From Rhizopus arrhizus (Eukaryota; Mucoromycota; Mucoromycetes; Mucorales; Rhizopodaceae), in contig JAKZZE010000009.1 in NCBI GenBank assembly GCA_024220505.1, positions 692,001 through 756,000 on the forward strand: a stretch of DNA of 64,000 nt, written 5' to 3'. The notes beneath the pieces were generated by a model that worked only from the letters and a program-made list of their open reading frames with translations, had not been told where the DNA came from and did no database searches. The position numbers and the translations under genes were made by a program. Numbering within the stretch: position 1 is the stretch's first letter; the number at the start of each line of letters is the position of its first letter. Of the stretch, positions 49,567 through 60,329 are shown piece after piece.

Positions 49567-52252
49567 ATGAAGCGAAGATATAAAGATGATCCCGCGAAGA
49601 GCTCGTCAACAAAAAGAAAGATTTTAAAGAGTAAATTCCAAATTAACACATTGCGAGGTATCATGTTCCTTACTTTTTTTCAAGAAGTCAATTCTGATAA
49701 TATATCAGTTACATCTTCTCTGACCACTTCAGTTGCTTCTGGTTCACAGGCTTCTACTTCACAGGCTTCTACTTCACAGGCTCCTAGTGCTCTTCCTCCT
49801 ACCTCCAAAAAGATACAGAAGAAAATAGATAAACAACTTACTTTGCAGGACTTTAGAATGAAAACAAAAAGCAATATAGAAAAGACATGTCCTTCTTGCG
49901 GATTGAATACTCACTCAAGATCATCATCCAACCTTTGCCCAAAAAAGAAGCAAAAGGAGCCATCTCACAATCCTGATGAGAAAAAGGAAACTTTTGCAAT
50001 CAAATCCTCCTTAAAAAATATATGTACGGACACAAGGGTTTATGAAAAGATCGCTTCAGTAGTGGCCTACACAACCAAAGCGATCCACGTAGGCTCACTA
50101 TTTATGAACTATATTTTTTTGAAGCTTTTAAACAAGGGGGAACAAGTGCCAATTATTGATCATACCCTTGTCTATTCTATTTTCACTGTTGTAACTGGCA
50201 ATGGCAAAAAAGTCCTTAAATACTGTCAAGATTACTTTGTTGAATTTTGCAACGAATGCCAAGTCAATGAAACAATACTGCAATCCCTCAAGAGTATTGG
50301 ATATTCGTCTGTTCTGTCTATTATGTGTAAACAATACGATGTACTCATACGCAACCATGTATGTGAAAACCATGAAAGGAGAACAACCCGCTTTTTTCTG
50401 GAAGCTTTTTCAGATATGTCTTCTCCCTTCTATTGCAAAGGATTATCAGTTGCCCAAAGAAAAGCACTCTCTCACTATGTTTATACATTAAAGCAGAAAC
50501 AGCAATCAATATGGCCCTCATCTTTAGAAAGAAATCAATGTTTAGAAGAAACCATGGAGAAGATGAATGCATTATGGAGTCGATATCAGATAATGAATTG
50601 CGATGCGGAAGATCTGTACTCCAAACCTCATGAATTCTTCAAATGGTTTTTCTATCTTCAGCAAAAGATAAATGAGAAGGTGTATATTATGGAAGAAAAA
50701 CCAGACACCTTTGCCTCCAAGTCCTACATTTATAGGAAGCTAAAAGAACTCATGTTTACTTCAATACTCAATAGACGAAGCTTCAAGTCTTTACAGGAAC
50801 AAGTACTGCAAAGCATTAATTCAAAAATACCACTAGTGCTTGGGAAAAAATTAGAGAAGCTTGAGCCCCATTTACCTGCTCTTTTGAAATTTATTACAAG
50901 TATCCAGTCTAGAATTGAAGATGGAACATTCACGCCTGCTAAATACACGGATCGGCGAGGCTATCGCTTTTTTTCCATCTTACCTGTATACTCATTTGCG
51001 ATGAAGTCAATACAAATAGATGCCCAAGCTTTCTGGCGACTGTTGAAGCAATCTGGTATTGAAAATATCCCAAAAGGTGTTAAAGATAAATCGGCTCTCT
51101 CGGACTTCTACTATAGGCTTTTTAACTTTTCCAAAATGGGATTTCGAACTCGAAAAAGCCTTTCAGAGGGGAAAAAACAGTTCCAGTAAGTTAGCTTAGT
51201 TGAATTGAAAAATAAGAGCCTTAATTTAATCAAGTTATACATAGAAACGTTATATATACCGATGGGTATTCGATTTCTTTCCTTTTTTCTAGAGTGAGGA
51301 AGAAAAAACAAATAGATACTCTACTGGGAAAACAGCCTGAGGACTTCCTCGAAGATATTGAAAATGGCTGTGAAATTTGGGGAGTAGATCCTGGTGTTGC
51401 CACACTTGTAACTGCCGTCAATACATCCGGAAGGCAAAGGACTACAAGCTTGGACGAGTATTATCATCTGTGTGGCTATAATGATGCGAACTCTATACGA
51501 AAAAAGCATCAAGAACAACACAAGGCTCAGTTTTTGAAAATTTCTAATTTAAGGTCGTTGAAGACATCCAATATGGCAGAATTTTTAAAAGCTTGCAAAG
51601 AAAGACTAAGTTTATATGACGATATTACAAGTTACTATAATGAAAAATCTTGGTAAATAAAAACATGTTTTTTTTTTACTTGTTTACTTGAGCAACATGC
51701 AAAAATCTGTGTAGGTCGTCAAAGCTGAAGTTCAAATGCTACATGAGAAAACAAAGAGGTGTTCATGAGATCTGTAAGCGCTTCATTCACGGTAGTGCCA
51801 AATATGATGAAAAAGCAACTACAGGCGTAAGAACATCTACCAAGAAAGAAAATAGATACTATCCTTCTGCTCCCATTGATCACGAAAAAAGATCCAAGAA
51901 AACCATCATTGCTTTTGGTGATGGTATGTTTGGTTCCGGCCTCCGTGGAAATAAATCTGCTCCTGTACGGATGATTAAGAAGGCTTTGAAAAAATATTGT
52001 GGAAAGCAGCTTGATATTTGCATGGTGGATGAATACTTAACAAGCCAAATCTGCAATAAATGCAAGACTAGAAACATAGACAATGTTGTAAGCGCCAAAT
52101 CAAAACGAAGAGTACATACGGTATTGAAGTGTAAGCAAAACAATTGCAATATCATATGGAATCGTGATATCATGGCTGCTCATAACATACTGGATATATT
52201 TTTATTTGCTGCAAAAAACAAAAATCAGCGTCTTGATGCCTTTGTGCGTTAG
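49567..52252 (+). CDS. Fanzor, eukaryotic TnpB-like RNA-guided nuclease
   Basis: Exons 49567..51185, 51293..51652 and 51715..52252, 838 residues; the introns carry GTAAG/CTAG and GTAAA/GTAG borders. Seen: low-complexity Ser/Thr/Gln region with SQAST repeats (residues ~50-75), an N-terminal zinc-finger-like motif CPSCGLNTHSRSSSNLCP (C108), a long helical middle, then the RuvC-like domain: WGVDPG (D572), IAFGDGMFG (728-730), VDEYLTSQICNKC (E766, zinc ligands C773 and C776), CKQNNCNIIWNRDIMAAHNI (C799, C804, third catalytic Asp D811). The C..C/C..C zinc ribbon and RD-x2-AAHN ending are diagnostic of TnpB/Fanzor. A 54-bp in-frame stretch (49631-49684) with GTAAAT/CAAG borders may be an extra intron. 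TnpB/Fanzor proteins use an omega RNA to cut DNA; activity here is unproven. Confidence 0.9.
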
Positions 52253-52386
52253 TTAGATCCCAGTGGCCAGCTTTCCGTGTGATTGATATGACTCTCTCAT
52301 ACTTCTGTACAGTGTAAGTTGGACAAGTTTTTTTCTCTTAAGCTTACGTATAATGTACTAACCACCTTCAATCTACAAAACTCCTG
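52253..52386 (+). other. Fanzor 3' flank, candidate omega-RNA region
   Basis: A short non-coding stretch between the Fanzor stop and the right TIR. In TnpB/Fanzor loci the guide RNA scaffold is usually transcribed from the 3' end of the gene into the element end, so this segment with the adjoining TIR is where an omega RNA would be sought. This rests on position only; I have not shown a fold. Confidence 0.3.
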
Positions 52387-52593
52387 TGTCCGATTTCCAT
52401 TTTCGCTTTTTCCAAAAAAGGTGAGTTAAACATTTTAAAATCAATTGTTATTCGTCCAAAAAAAAAAAAACTAACATTCTGTCTCTTCTTTGTCCCATTT
52501 TCCCATCTGTGTCCCATTTTGACAACCGTGTCCCAATTCAATTTTAAATTGACCAAATTTTTTTTCATTGGCCCAACCTAGTTTCTTTAACTG
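52387..52593 (-). repeat. Right terminal inverted repeat (207 bp)
   Basis: The reverse complement of the left TIR except at outer positions 5-6 (CAGTTA against CAGTGC) and one extra base in the homopolymer. It is followed by TA. Its outermost bases are also part of the 16-bp duplication made by the LINE insertion. Confidence 0.92.
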
Positions 52594-52598
52594 TATTA
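52583..52598. repeat. Left copy of 16-bp TSD of the full LINE
   Basis: TTCTTTAACTGTATTA, repeated exactly at 57998-58013. It overlaps the last 11 bases of the right TIR. Confidence 0.9.
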
Positions 52599-52599
52599 C

Positions 52600-53988
52600 A
52601 TGGTTCTTTCCGCTATTAATCACGACATTACTAGCAAGGCTAATAATCCTCCTGGGGTAGCCGATTCTCGCCATAATCCTAACAACAAACCGTTTGAATT
52701 CAAAACATGGGCGCAAACAGTTAAAAACCAAAAACGAAGTGTCTCATTTCACAACAAGTCAGATGTTAATAACGTAGCTAATCTGGAAAGTCAAACAGTT
52801 TTTCTTCAAGCTATTGATAAACACTCTATCGTTATTGCCGCTTCAGAATTTGAAGGCTTGAATTTTAAAGATAGAAGTCTTAACCTTGTTCTTAGAGACC
52901 AATTTCCTAAAGGCATAGGCCTTAGGGAAAGAAAAGTTGGTAGAGCCCATCAGTACATTGAGCTTAATTTTGATAATGAAGAAGATAAGATGGAAGCATT
53001 GAATAAGGAGTTTTTGATTCTCGGTAGAAAAATCAAAGTACAGGCAACGATGGATAAAAATTCGGATGTGATCAGAATAGGGATCACCAATATTCCTTAT
53101 GAAAAGGATGACAAATTGAAACCGTTGATGATTCAGTTATTTGAGAAGTATGGGAGCATTTTGGAAATAGGACTCCATCATACAGTGGATGGTGGTTGGT
53201 TTAATGGCAGGGGGTATGTTACTCTTGTCAAGGATAAAACAAAAATTTATGAGCCTCTTACACCCCAAATCCCATCTTGGGAACAAGATCACTATTTACA
53301 TATTGTCTGGAGCAATATGAAGCCCATTTGCAATCTTTGCCATGTTGACGATCATACACGAGTGAATTGTCCAGTTCTTCTTCGTAGAAGAAAAGCTTGC
53401 TTTATTTGTGAGAGTACTCAACATTTAAAAGCCCAATGTCCTGATGCTCCTTGGAACCGTAAGAGAAAACAAGTGGCAATCCACCGCTCTAGTGTGATGA
53501 ACGCCAATGTAGAGCAGGTGAATACTGAAAAAGATACAGCTATATTGAGTAATCTTCAAGAAATGGATACGGAAATGTCAGAAGAAGATAATAGTAAGCC
53601 CGACAGTACATCTGTAGCAGAAGACAAAGATGATTTCCAGGAGGCCATTTCTACTTTAGATTCAGTAGATGAAGAGAAAATTGATGGTAGCAACTTACCT
53701 ATTCAAATTGATGAAGATTCCAGCCAAAAGAAAACGGGCAGAAAAGAAGCCACCAAGAGGCTACTACATCCACTTGTCACATTTAATAGCCTCTCTATGA
53801 ATATGCAGAAACGTAACAACTCGGAAGCGTTTACACCTACTTCAGCTGTGGAAAGATCCAAGAAAAAATCAACTCTTTTCGACGATAGTTTAGAAGTAGA
53901 AGAAAATGCAACATTTGAAGACGAATATGATGAAAATAACTCTGTGCCAGGAGGGTCATCACAGCCTTCCACTAAACTCAACTTATAA
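52600..53988 (+). CDS. LINE ORF1 protein (Gag-like, CCHC zinc knuckles)
   Basis: 462 residues, intact. The N-terminal ~60 residues are polar; residues ~60-210 look like one or two RRM-like folds (VFLQAIDKHSIVIAASEF, QYIELNFDNEEDKMEA, VIRIGITNIPYEKDDKLKPL, GRGYVTLV); two adjacent CX2CX4HX4C knuckles follow (CNLCHVDDHTRVNC and CFICESTQHLKAQC); the last third is acidic and low complexity. ORF1 proteins bind the element RNA and help form the RNP. ORF2 starts 5 bases after this stop. Confidence 0.9.
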   Translation: MVLSAINHDITSKANNPPGVADSRHNPNNKPFEFKTWAQTVKNQKRSVSFHNKSDVNNVANLESQTVFLQAIDKHSIVIAASEFEGLNFKDRSLNLVLRDQFPKGIGLRERKVGRAHQYIELNFDNEEDKMEALNKEFLILGRKIKVQATMDKNSDVIRIGITNIPYEKDDKLKPLMIQLFEKYGSILEIGLHHTVDGGWFNGRGYVTLVKDKTKIYEPLTPQIPSWEQDHYLHIVWSNMKPICNLCHVDDHTRVNCPVLLRRRKACFICESTQHLKAQCPDAPWNRKRKQVAIHRSSVMNANVEQVNTEKDTAILSNLQEMDTEMSEEDNSKPDSTSVAEDKDDFQEAISTLDSVDEEKIDGSNLPIQIDEDSSQKKTGRKEATKRLLHPLVTFNSLSMNMQKRNNSEAFTPTSAVERSKKKSTLFDDSLEVEENATFEDEYDENNSVPGGSSQPSTKLNL

Positions 53989-53993
53989 TTATT

Positions 53994-56900
53994 ATGAATA
54001 ATCATAGTAATAAGATCATAAATATGAAGATAGGCTCAATTAATTGCAGAACAATTTACAAAAATAACAATTTACAACACACCGACAACTTTATTCGATA
54101 TCTAAGACAACAGCAACTAAACATATTATTATGTCAAGAAACAAATATACCTCTTCATTCATTCGATAAAATAACTCAATCACTCAACATGAAATTTCAA
54201 GCGCATCAGACACTGTGGACCAAGTACTGTGGAATCATCAATCTCAGTCAGTCCCAAAATATGGAATTAATTCAACAATCGGACGATCAAAGGTTTTTAC
54301 TTGTTAAGCTCACTTGGTCAGATGAATCTATACAACCTATTTTTATACTAAACCTCTATGCTCCAGCAAGCAATGCAGCCGACAGAAATGTCTTCTTTTC
54401 GAGCGTCATCCATCAACTAAACTCCTTAGATAGTTCCAATACCATTATTCAAAATCTCTTCATAGCAGGGGATTTCAACTTCTCATTCGACAACAATTCT
54501 TACCACAACACAAGACGATCAAATCTCCCAGAGCACTTTCTGCGGTTTATGCTTTCTCAGTTTGAGGACTGTATAAATCACGTGGAAGACGGTATCAGCT
54601 ACCGACAAACTTTTCGAAGAGCTGATTCATCCACTTGTATAGACTATATATTTGCAAACAAAAGCATTCACAACAATTGTAACAACGGGAATGTTGAATA
54701 CATGAACAAAGAATGGACAGACCATGCTCTTTTATCTATAAACTTAACTATAGGAACCTCTTCAACTGGAAAGGGTCTCTGGAGAGCCAATCCAAATTTA
54801 GCCAAGAACCCAGTATACATCCGCAAGCTCAATGAACAAATAGAACAATACATTACTCATAAGCTAGCCAAATATAATAACTCTCCTCAAGAGAAATGGG
54901 ATCTACTCAAGAAAATGGTTAAAAAGGTTACTCAAAACTTTTGCAGAAATAGATGCCAATGGAGGAATGATCAGATCAAGCAGCTCCAAAGTCAAAGAAA
55001 TGATATCTTCAGACGGTACTCTAACAACCCAACCCGTTTGAATAGCTTGCTTCCTGAAGTTGAGAATAAGCTTGCAAAGTTACAAACCGAAATAGCTGAA
55101 ATAGATATCCTCAGAGCAGGTAAACGATGGATCGAAAACAATGAGAAATCAGCCGGATACCTCAAAAGAACAGCCGAATCAAGAAATATCAAGCGAAATA
55201 TCACTAAGCTTGTACATCCAGAAACTGGCTTGCAATGCTTAGATATTAAAGCGAAACTTGATGCAGCTTCCAATTTCTACTCTACACTTTACTCCGCAGA
55301 ACCTATCGATCATCAGGATCTCGAGTCAATGCTAAACACGATAGATAAACAGGTATCGTCAAACGATGCTAAACATATAATCAGCAGCATTTCGTTTGAT
55401 GACATTCTAGATGGATCGAGAAGAACTCCTCACAAAAGTAGCCCCGGCATGGATGGGTTACCCTATGAAATCTTAAACTTGATAATTGGTCACCCTAGCT
55501 GCAAGTCTCTAGTACTAGAGGTTTACAATGACGCTATAAACAAGGCGCTTTTTCCAAAATCATGGCAACAAACTTGTTTGGTTCTCTTACCCAAGACTGG
55601 TGACCTTACAAGCCTAAGTAACTGGCGTCCAATCTCACTGATTAATACAGATTGCAAAGTCTTTACAAGGATCATGAATAGCAGGATTATGGATATCTCA
55701 TCTAAATTGATCACTCGTTTCCAATCAGGCTTCATGCACAATAGATTTATAGGAGACCATGGCTTTGCCTGTCGGTTGATTATGGAGGATGCCTCTAAAT
55801 CAACATCAATATCAGAAAGTTTAGGGGTCATGTTGGATCAAACAAAAGCCTACGATCGCATTCATCCTGAATATTTGTGCAAAGTACTAAAAAGGTTTGG
55901 TTTCCCCGATAAATTCATCAAGTGTATCCACGACCTTTTCTTTGGTAATTCAATTTCAGTCAACGTGAATGGATCCTTGGCTGACAGCATACAACAATTA
56001 CGTGGACTACGCCAAGGAGACTCGATTTCACCTATACTTTTCAACCTTGCAATAGAACCATTCTTACTATCCATCCTTAACAATGAAATCATTGATGGTT
56101 ACTGTCTTAAAGCTAGAAGATCCAACTCTGACTTGCAATTAACAGCACCAAGACCAGTTAAATTATTAGCCTATGCCGACGACATACTCATATTTATCAA
56201 CTCTAAGGAAGAATTTCTGGAACTACAAGAGTGTCTAAAAGTATATAATGGTGCGTCTAACTCTCAAGTAAACTATTCCAAGTCGGTGGCATTCCCTTTA
56301 GCTGGTGGAACCACATTCAACAATCGAGAACTCAAAGAACTGATCATTCATAATGGTCTCAGGTGGTTTGACTTTCAATCATTAGGCTACATCAAGTATC
56401 TTGGATACCCAATATGGTTCACCAACGATCAACGAACTATATTCCATAAAGAAACCATCCGCAAGCTTGAACGCTCGGTTAACATTCATTCCCAGCGTCA
56501 ACTTTCCGTTTATGGCAGGGCACACCTTGCTAATACACTCATACTCTCCAAGTTGTGGCATTTTTTGCGAATTATAAATCTTCCAAAAAGCTTTTACAAC
56601 AAGGTGTCTTCTATTGTGTATCAATTCGTGACTCACAACCTGTTTCCCAGGATTGCTCGTACAACTTTAGAACAGCCGAAAAACAAAGGTGGTCTTTCAT
56701 TATTGAATGTAGAAGTTCAGCAAAAGGTTTTCCAGTTTCGATATATCAATCCACTACTGTTAAACTGTCGTCAAAGGATACCAGACTTCCTGTACAAGAT
56801 GTTGATATTTACTTTGCAATCTTCATTTGATACTCCCTCACACGTCATCCCTTTGATATTCAAACATTCCAGATCCCATGGTAACATGAAAGGCCTCCAT

Positions 56901-57878
56901 CCACTAATCCCTATGTTTAGTGCTTTGGACTCCTGTCCTCGTCTTCCTACCGAAAATGACCTGATAATATCAGCACAAACTAGCCTACTCATTCCCTTCA
57001 AAGATATATGCGAAGAAGACCCACAAGAAAACTTCAAGTTTAGCAAGTTTCTCCAAACACAAAAAGCATATCATTTCTTTGAACGAGATTTCCTTTCAAA
57101 TGGTTTACAGTTCAAAAACAGACAACATTGTGGCTCTCCCAATCTTCTACAAAAAATCAAAAATTCCGTTCTTACTGGAAACCTTATTTTCAAGCCGTAT
57201 TTTGCATCTTTATTATCAGCTGAACAGCATGATCTTGAATTTGACAGTGAAGGCAATCCAACTGAACCAAATATCAACTTTGACCCATTCATTCAACAGA
57301 TGAGCTATGACGATATCAATATAACAGCATTGAAGAATCGTCAACTAAAGACAATGCTCAGCTTCAACTCAAACTCACAAATCACAAACATAAGTCACAA
57401 CAACTGGAAAGCTTTTATCAGTAGCCCTATGCACCATATTCCTAGAAATGTATGGTACAGACTTCTTCATAGGAAATTATCCACTCGAGCCAATCTGCAT
57501 AGAATCATACCAGCAAAGGTAGACGACGACTACTGCCAATTGTGCAAGCTACCAGAAACAGAGCAGCACATGCTCTTTACTTGTATTCAAAAACAAGACT
57601 TGTGGAACGCAGCCTTCAAGAAATACTTGTCAAATCCTAAAGATCCCAACTGTAGCTCAATATTCGAGGATTTATCCACTCTTAGATTATCCAAGTATTA
57701 CATCTTACACTATCATGACAAGTTCACAATCTATGATTTTTTTGCTACAGTCATTCGATTCATTTGGAAAGCCCACTGGCAACAATTCTTTGAACAGACT
57801 CCTGTCGTGGATGAGATTGTCCTCAATCAAATCCAGAAGGAACTATTGAAACTATCCGCTTACAATTCTTTACTCTAA
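53994..57878 (+). CDS. LINE ORF2 protein: AP-type endonuclease and reverse transcriptase
   Basis: 1294 residues, no interruption. N-terminal endonuclease/exonuclease/phosphatase domain: GSINCRTIY, LLCQETNIP (catalytic Glu), AGDFNFSFDN, CIDYIFAN and WTDHALLSI. Reverse transcriptase from about residue 470: LLPKTGDLTSLSNWRPISL, FQSGFMHNRFIGDH, GVMLDQTKAYDRI, GLRQGDSISPILFNLAIEPF, and the catalytic LLAYADDILIF near residue 727. The C-terminal zinc-binding region (LHRKLSTRANLHRI, YCQLCKLPETEQHMLFTC) and the HWQQFF ending complete the usual layout. It nicks target DNA and copies the element RNA in place. Confidence 0.96.
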   Translation: MNNHSNKIINMKIGSINCRTIYKNNNLQHTDNFIRYLRQQQLNILLCQETNIPLHSFDKITQSLNMKFQAHQTLWTKYCGIINLSQSQNMELIQQSDDQRFLLVKLTWSDESIQPIFILNLYAPASNAADRNVFFSSVIHQLNSLDSSNTIIQNLFIAGDFNFSFDNNSYHNTRRSNLPEHFLRFMLSQFEDCINHVEDGISYRQTFRRADSSTCIDYIFANKSIHNNCNNGNVEYMNKEWTDHALLSINLTIGTSSTGKGLWRANPNLAKNPVYIRKLNEQIEQYITHKLAKYNNSPQEKWDLLKKMVKKVTQNFCRNRCQWRNDQIKQLQSQRNDIFRRYSNNPTRLNSLLPEVENKLAKLQTEIAEIDILRAGKRWIENNEKSAGYLKRTAESRNIKRNITKLVHPETGLQCLDIKAKLDAASNFYSTLYSAEPIDHQDLESMLNTIDKQVSSNDAKHIISSISFDDILDGSRRTPHKSSPGMDGLPYEILNLIIGHPSCKSLVLEVYNDAINKALFPKSWQQTCLVLLPKTGDLTSLSNWRPISLINTDCKVFTRIMNSRIMDISSKLITRFQSGFMHNRFIGDHGFACRLIMEDASKSTSISESLGVMLDQTKAYDRIHPEYLCKVLKRFGFPDKFIKCIHDLFFGNSISVNVNGSLADSIQQLRGLRQGDSISPILFNLAIEPFLLSILNNEIIDGYCLKARRSNSDLQLTAPRPVKLLAYADDILIFINSKEEFLELQECLKVYNGASNSQVNYSKSVAFPLAGGTTFNNRELKELIIHNGLRWFDFQSLGYIKYLGYPIWFTNDQRTIFHKETIRKLERSVNIHSQRQLSVYGRAHLANTLILSKLWHFLRIINLPKSFYNKVSSIVYQFVTHNLFPRIARTTLEQPKNKGGLSLLNVEVQQKVFQFRYINPLLLNCRQRIPDFLYKMLIFTLQSSFDTPSHVIPLIFKHSRSHGNMKGLHPLIPMFSALDSCPRLPTENDLIISAQTSLLIPFKDICEEDPQENFKFSKFLQTQKAYHFFERDFLSNGLQFKNRQHCGSPNLLQKIKNSVLTGNLIFKPYFASLLSAEQHDLEFDSEGNPTEPNINFDPFIQQMSYDDINITALKNRQLKTMLSFNSNSQITNISHNNWKAFISSPMHHIPRNVWYRLLHRKLSTRANLHRIIPAKVDDDYCQLCKLPETEQHMLFTCIQKQDLWNAAFKKYLSNPKDPNCSSIFEDLSTLRLSKYYILHYHDKFTIYDFFATVIRFIWKAHWQQFFEQTPVVDEIVLNQIQKELLKLSAYNSLL

Positions 57879-57997
57879 TATCCTTTGTATTTTCGCGACA
57901 AGTCACTGTTTCATACACTTGTATCGCTCTTAACCTTTATACTCTTTGATGAGTTTTAATAAATATTAAAATTTTCATCCATAAAAAAAAAAAAAAA

Positions 57998-58013
57998 TTC
58001 TTTAACTGTATTA
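57998..58013. repeat. Right copy of 16-bp TSD of the full LINE
   Basis: TTCTTTAACTGTATTA, identical to 52583-52598, directly after the poly-A tail. Confidence 0.9.
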
Positions 58014-58124
58014 TCTTGTGTACCAAAATAGACAGCGCGTCTTCGTAAAATGCTCTATTTTTTTATTTGCTATTACAAACATAATTCATTTTGCTATTGC
58101 TTTGTAAATGCATTATTTTAAAGA

Positions 58125-59185
<1,061 letters not shown>

Positions 59186-59394
59186 GTACAAAATGAAAGG
59201 AAAGGGTGGAACAAGAAAGAAAAGAAAGAAATTAAGCAATTTAATATTTAGTGTAACTAAATGTTACTTTTTTATTACTCCTTAATAAACCCTTCTACTC
59301 CTTTTTCCAACCCCTCTTTTAATACAAAGAAAAATTAATTGATAAAAAAGAAAGACTATTTTTATTTGTGTTCAGTCTAATAAATAAGTCTCAT

Positions 59395-60329
59395 TTAAGC
59401 TTCCCATGAAGAAGTGGCGGCAGGAGCAGCATCTTCGGCCCAGTCAGTGGTGGTTTGAGCAGACCAATCAGCAGCAGCGGCAATACCGGCAACACCTTCA
59501 GCATCACCTTCAACGGCCCATTCACCAGTAGCGGCATCGGCAGTGGCGGCAAAGTCACCTTCCAATTCAGCGGCTTCGTTTTCTCTTTCAATTTCCTCAG
59601 GATCACGGTAGAAGAACATATCAACCATGACTTCCCAAGGAGTGTTGTAGTCCAAAGTACCACGAAGACGGAGAACGGCACGAGCCAAGAGCCAGTAGAT
59701 CAAACCAATAGCATGCTTGGCCTTGTTGTTGGTAGGGATAGCAACATCAATGTATTGAAGAGAGGCATCAGTGTCAGCAAGAGAGATGACGGGGATGTTG
59801 ACGTAGGAAGCTTCCAAAACAGCTTGGAAATCTGAACGAGGATCGGTACAGATGATCAAGCGAGGTTCACGGAAAGAACGGGTGATGTAGTTAGTGAAGG
59901 TACCGGGGGTGAAACGACCGACAATAGCTTCAGCACCAATGTAGCGAGCAAACTTCAAGGCAGCACGGTGACCGTAAGGACGGGCAGAGACAACAACAAT
60001 ATCTTGAGGCTAACAATCAGATTTAATATTTTGCAGGTTAAGCATCATATGTTTAGCTTACGTTCTCAATGGCAGCAATGACACGGGCAGCGAAAATGAG
60101 CTTTTCCCAAGTCTTACCAATGTTGATCAAGTTGATACCTAAAAAGTAAGTGTTGGTTACAAAGTTATATTGGTTTGAATTAAGACTTTTATTTACCATC
60201 AGCACGACGCTTGTAGATGTAAGGAGCCATGCGAACGTTGGCGTTCTTGGTACCAATGTGACATTGAGCACTCAAAAGGAGTTGGATATCCTCTTCGGTG
60301 GGGCTAAGAATGCTAGGAACACGAGACAT
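59395..60329 (-). CDS. RPS0: 40S ribosomal protein uS2 (RPS0/RPSA)
   Basis: Three exons, 60329..60197, 60138..60062 and 60009..59395, 274 residues. N-terminus [21 protein letters not shown]; then [36 protein letters not shown]; then [60 protein letters not shown] and [17 protein letters not shown]. The acidic, Ala/Trp-rich C-terminus ([18 protein letters not shown]) is typical of eukaryotic uS2. It sits at the head-body junction of the 40S subunit. C-rich third positions fit strong expression. Confidence 0.97.

Larger units (their letters stand above)
48972..52593 (+). mobile_element. Fanzor-carrying DNA transposon with Tc1/mariner-like ends
   Basis: A 3622-bp element bounded by 206/207-bp TIRs that begin CAGT and are flanked by TA on both sides (48970-48971 and 52594-52595), the hallmark of Tc1/mariner integration. 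The only gene inside is the Fanzor; there is no DDE/D transposase frame, so movement would depend on a transposase supplied in trans. Fanzor proteins have been described as cargo in several eukaryotic transposon superfamilies including mariner (established knowledge). The two TIRs differ only at positions 5-6 and by one base in a poly-T run, which implies recent insertion. Confidence 0.88.
52599..57997 (+). mobile_element. Full-length, apparently intact LINE (two ORFs)
   Basis: A non-LTR retrotransposon of about 5.4 kb with ORF1, ORF2, a short 3' UTR and a 3' poly-A of about 15 bases, flanked by a perfect 16-bp TSD. The start codon of ORF1 comes just one base after the TSD, so there is essentially no 5' UTR; either the element lost a few 5' bases or this family has a very short leader. 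Both frames are uninterrupted, so the insertion is young and may be active. Confidence 0.93.

Noticed and set aside
49567..52252. A DDE/D transposase inside the TIR-bounded element
   Set aside because: The only frame is the RuvC/zinc-ribbon Fanzor; no D-D-34-D/E arrangement or helix-turn-helix was found.
52471..52731. Open frame crossing the right TIR into the LINE on the minus strand
   Set aside because: It is an accidental frame over repeat sequence; the same peptide appears in the left TIR as expected for an inverted repeat.
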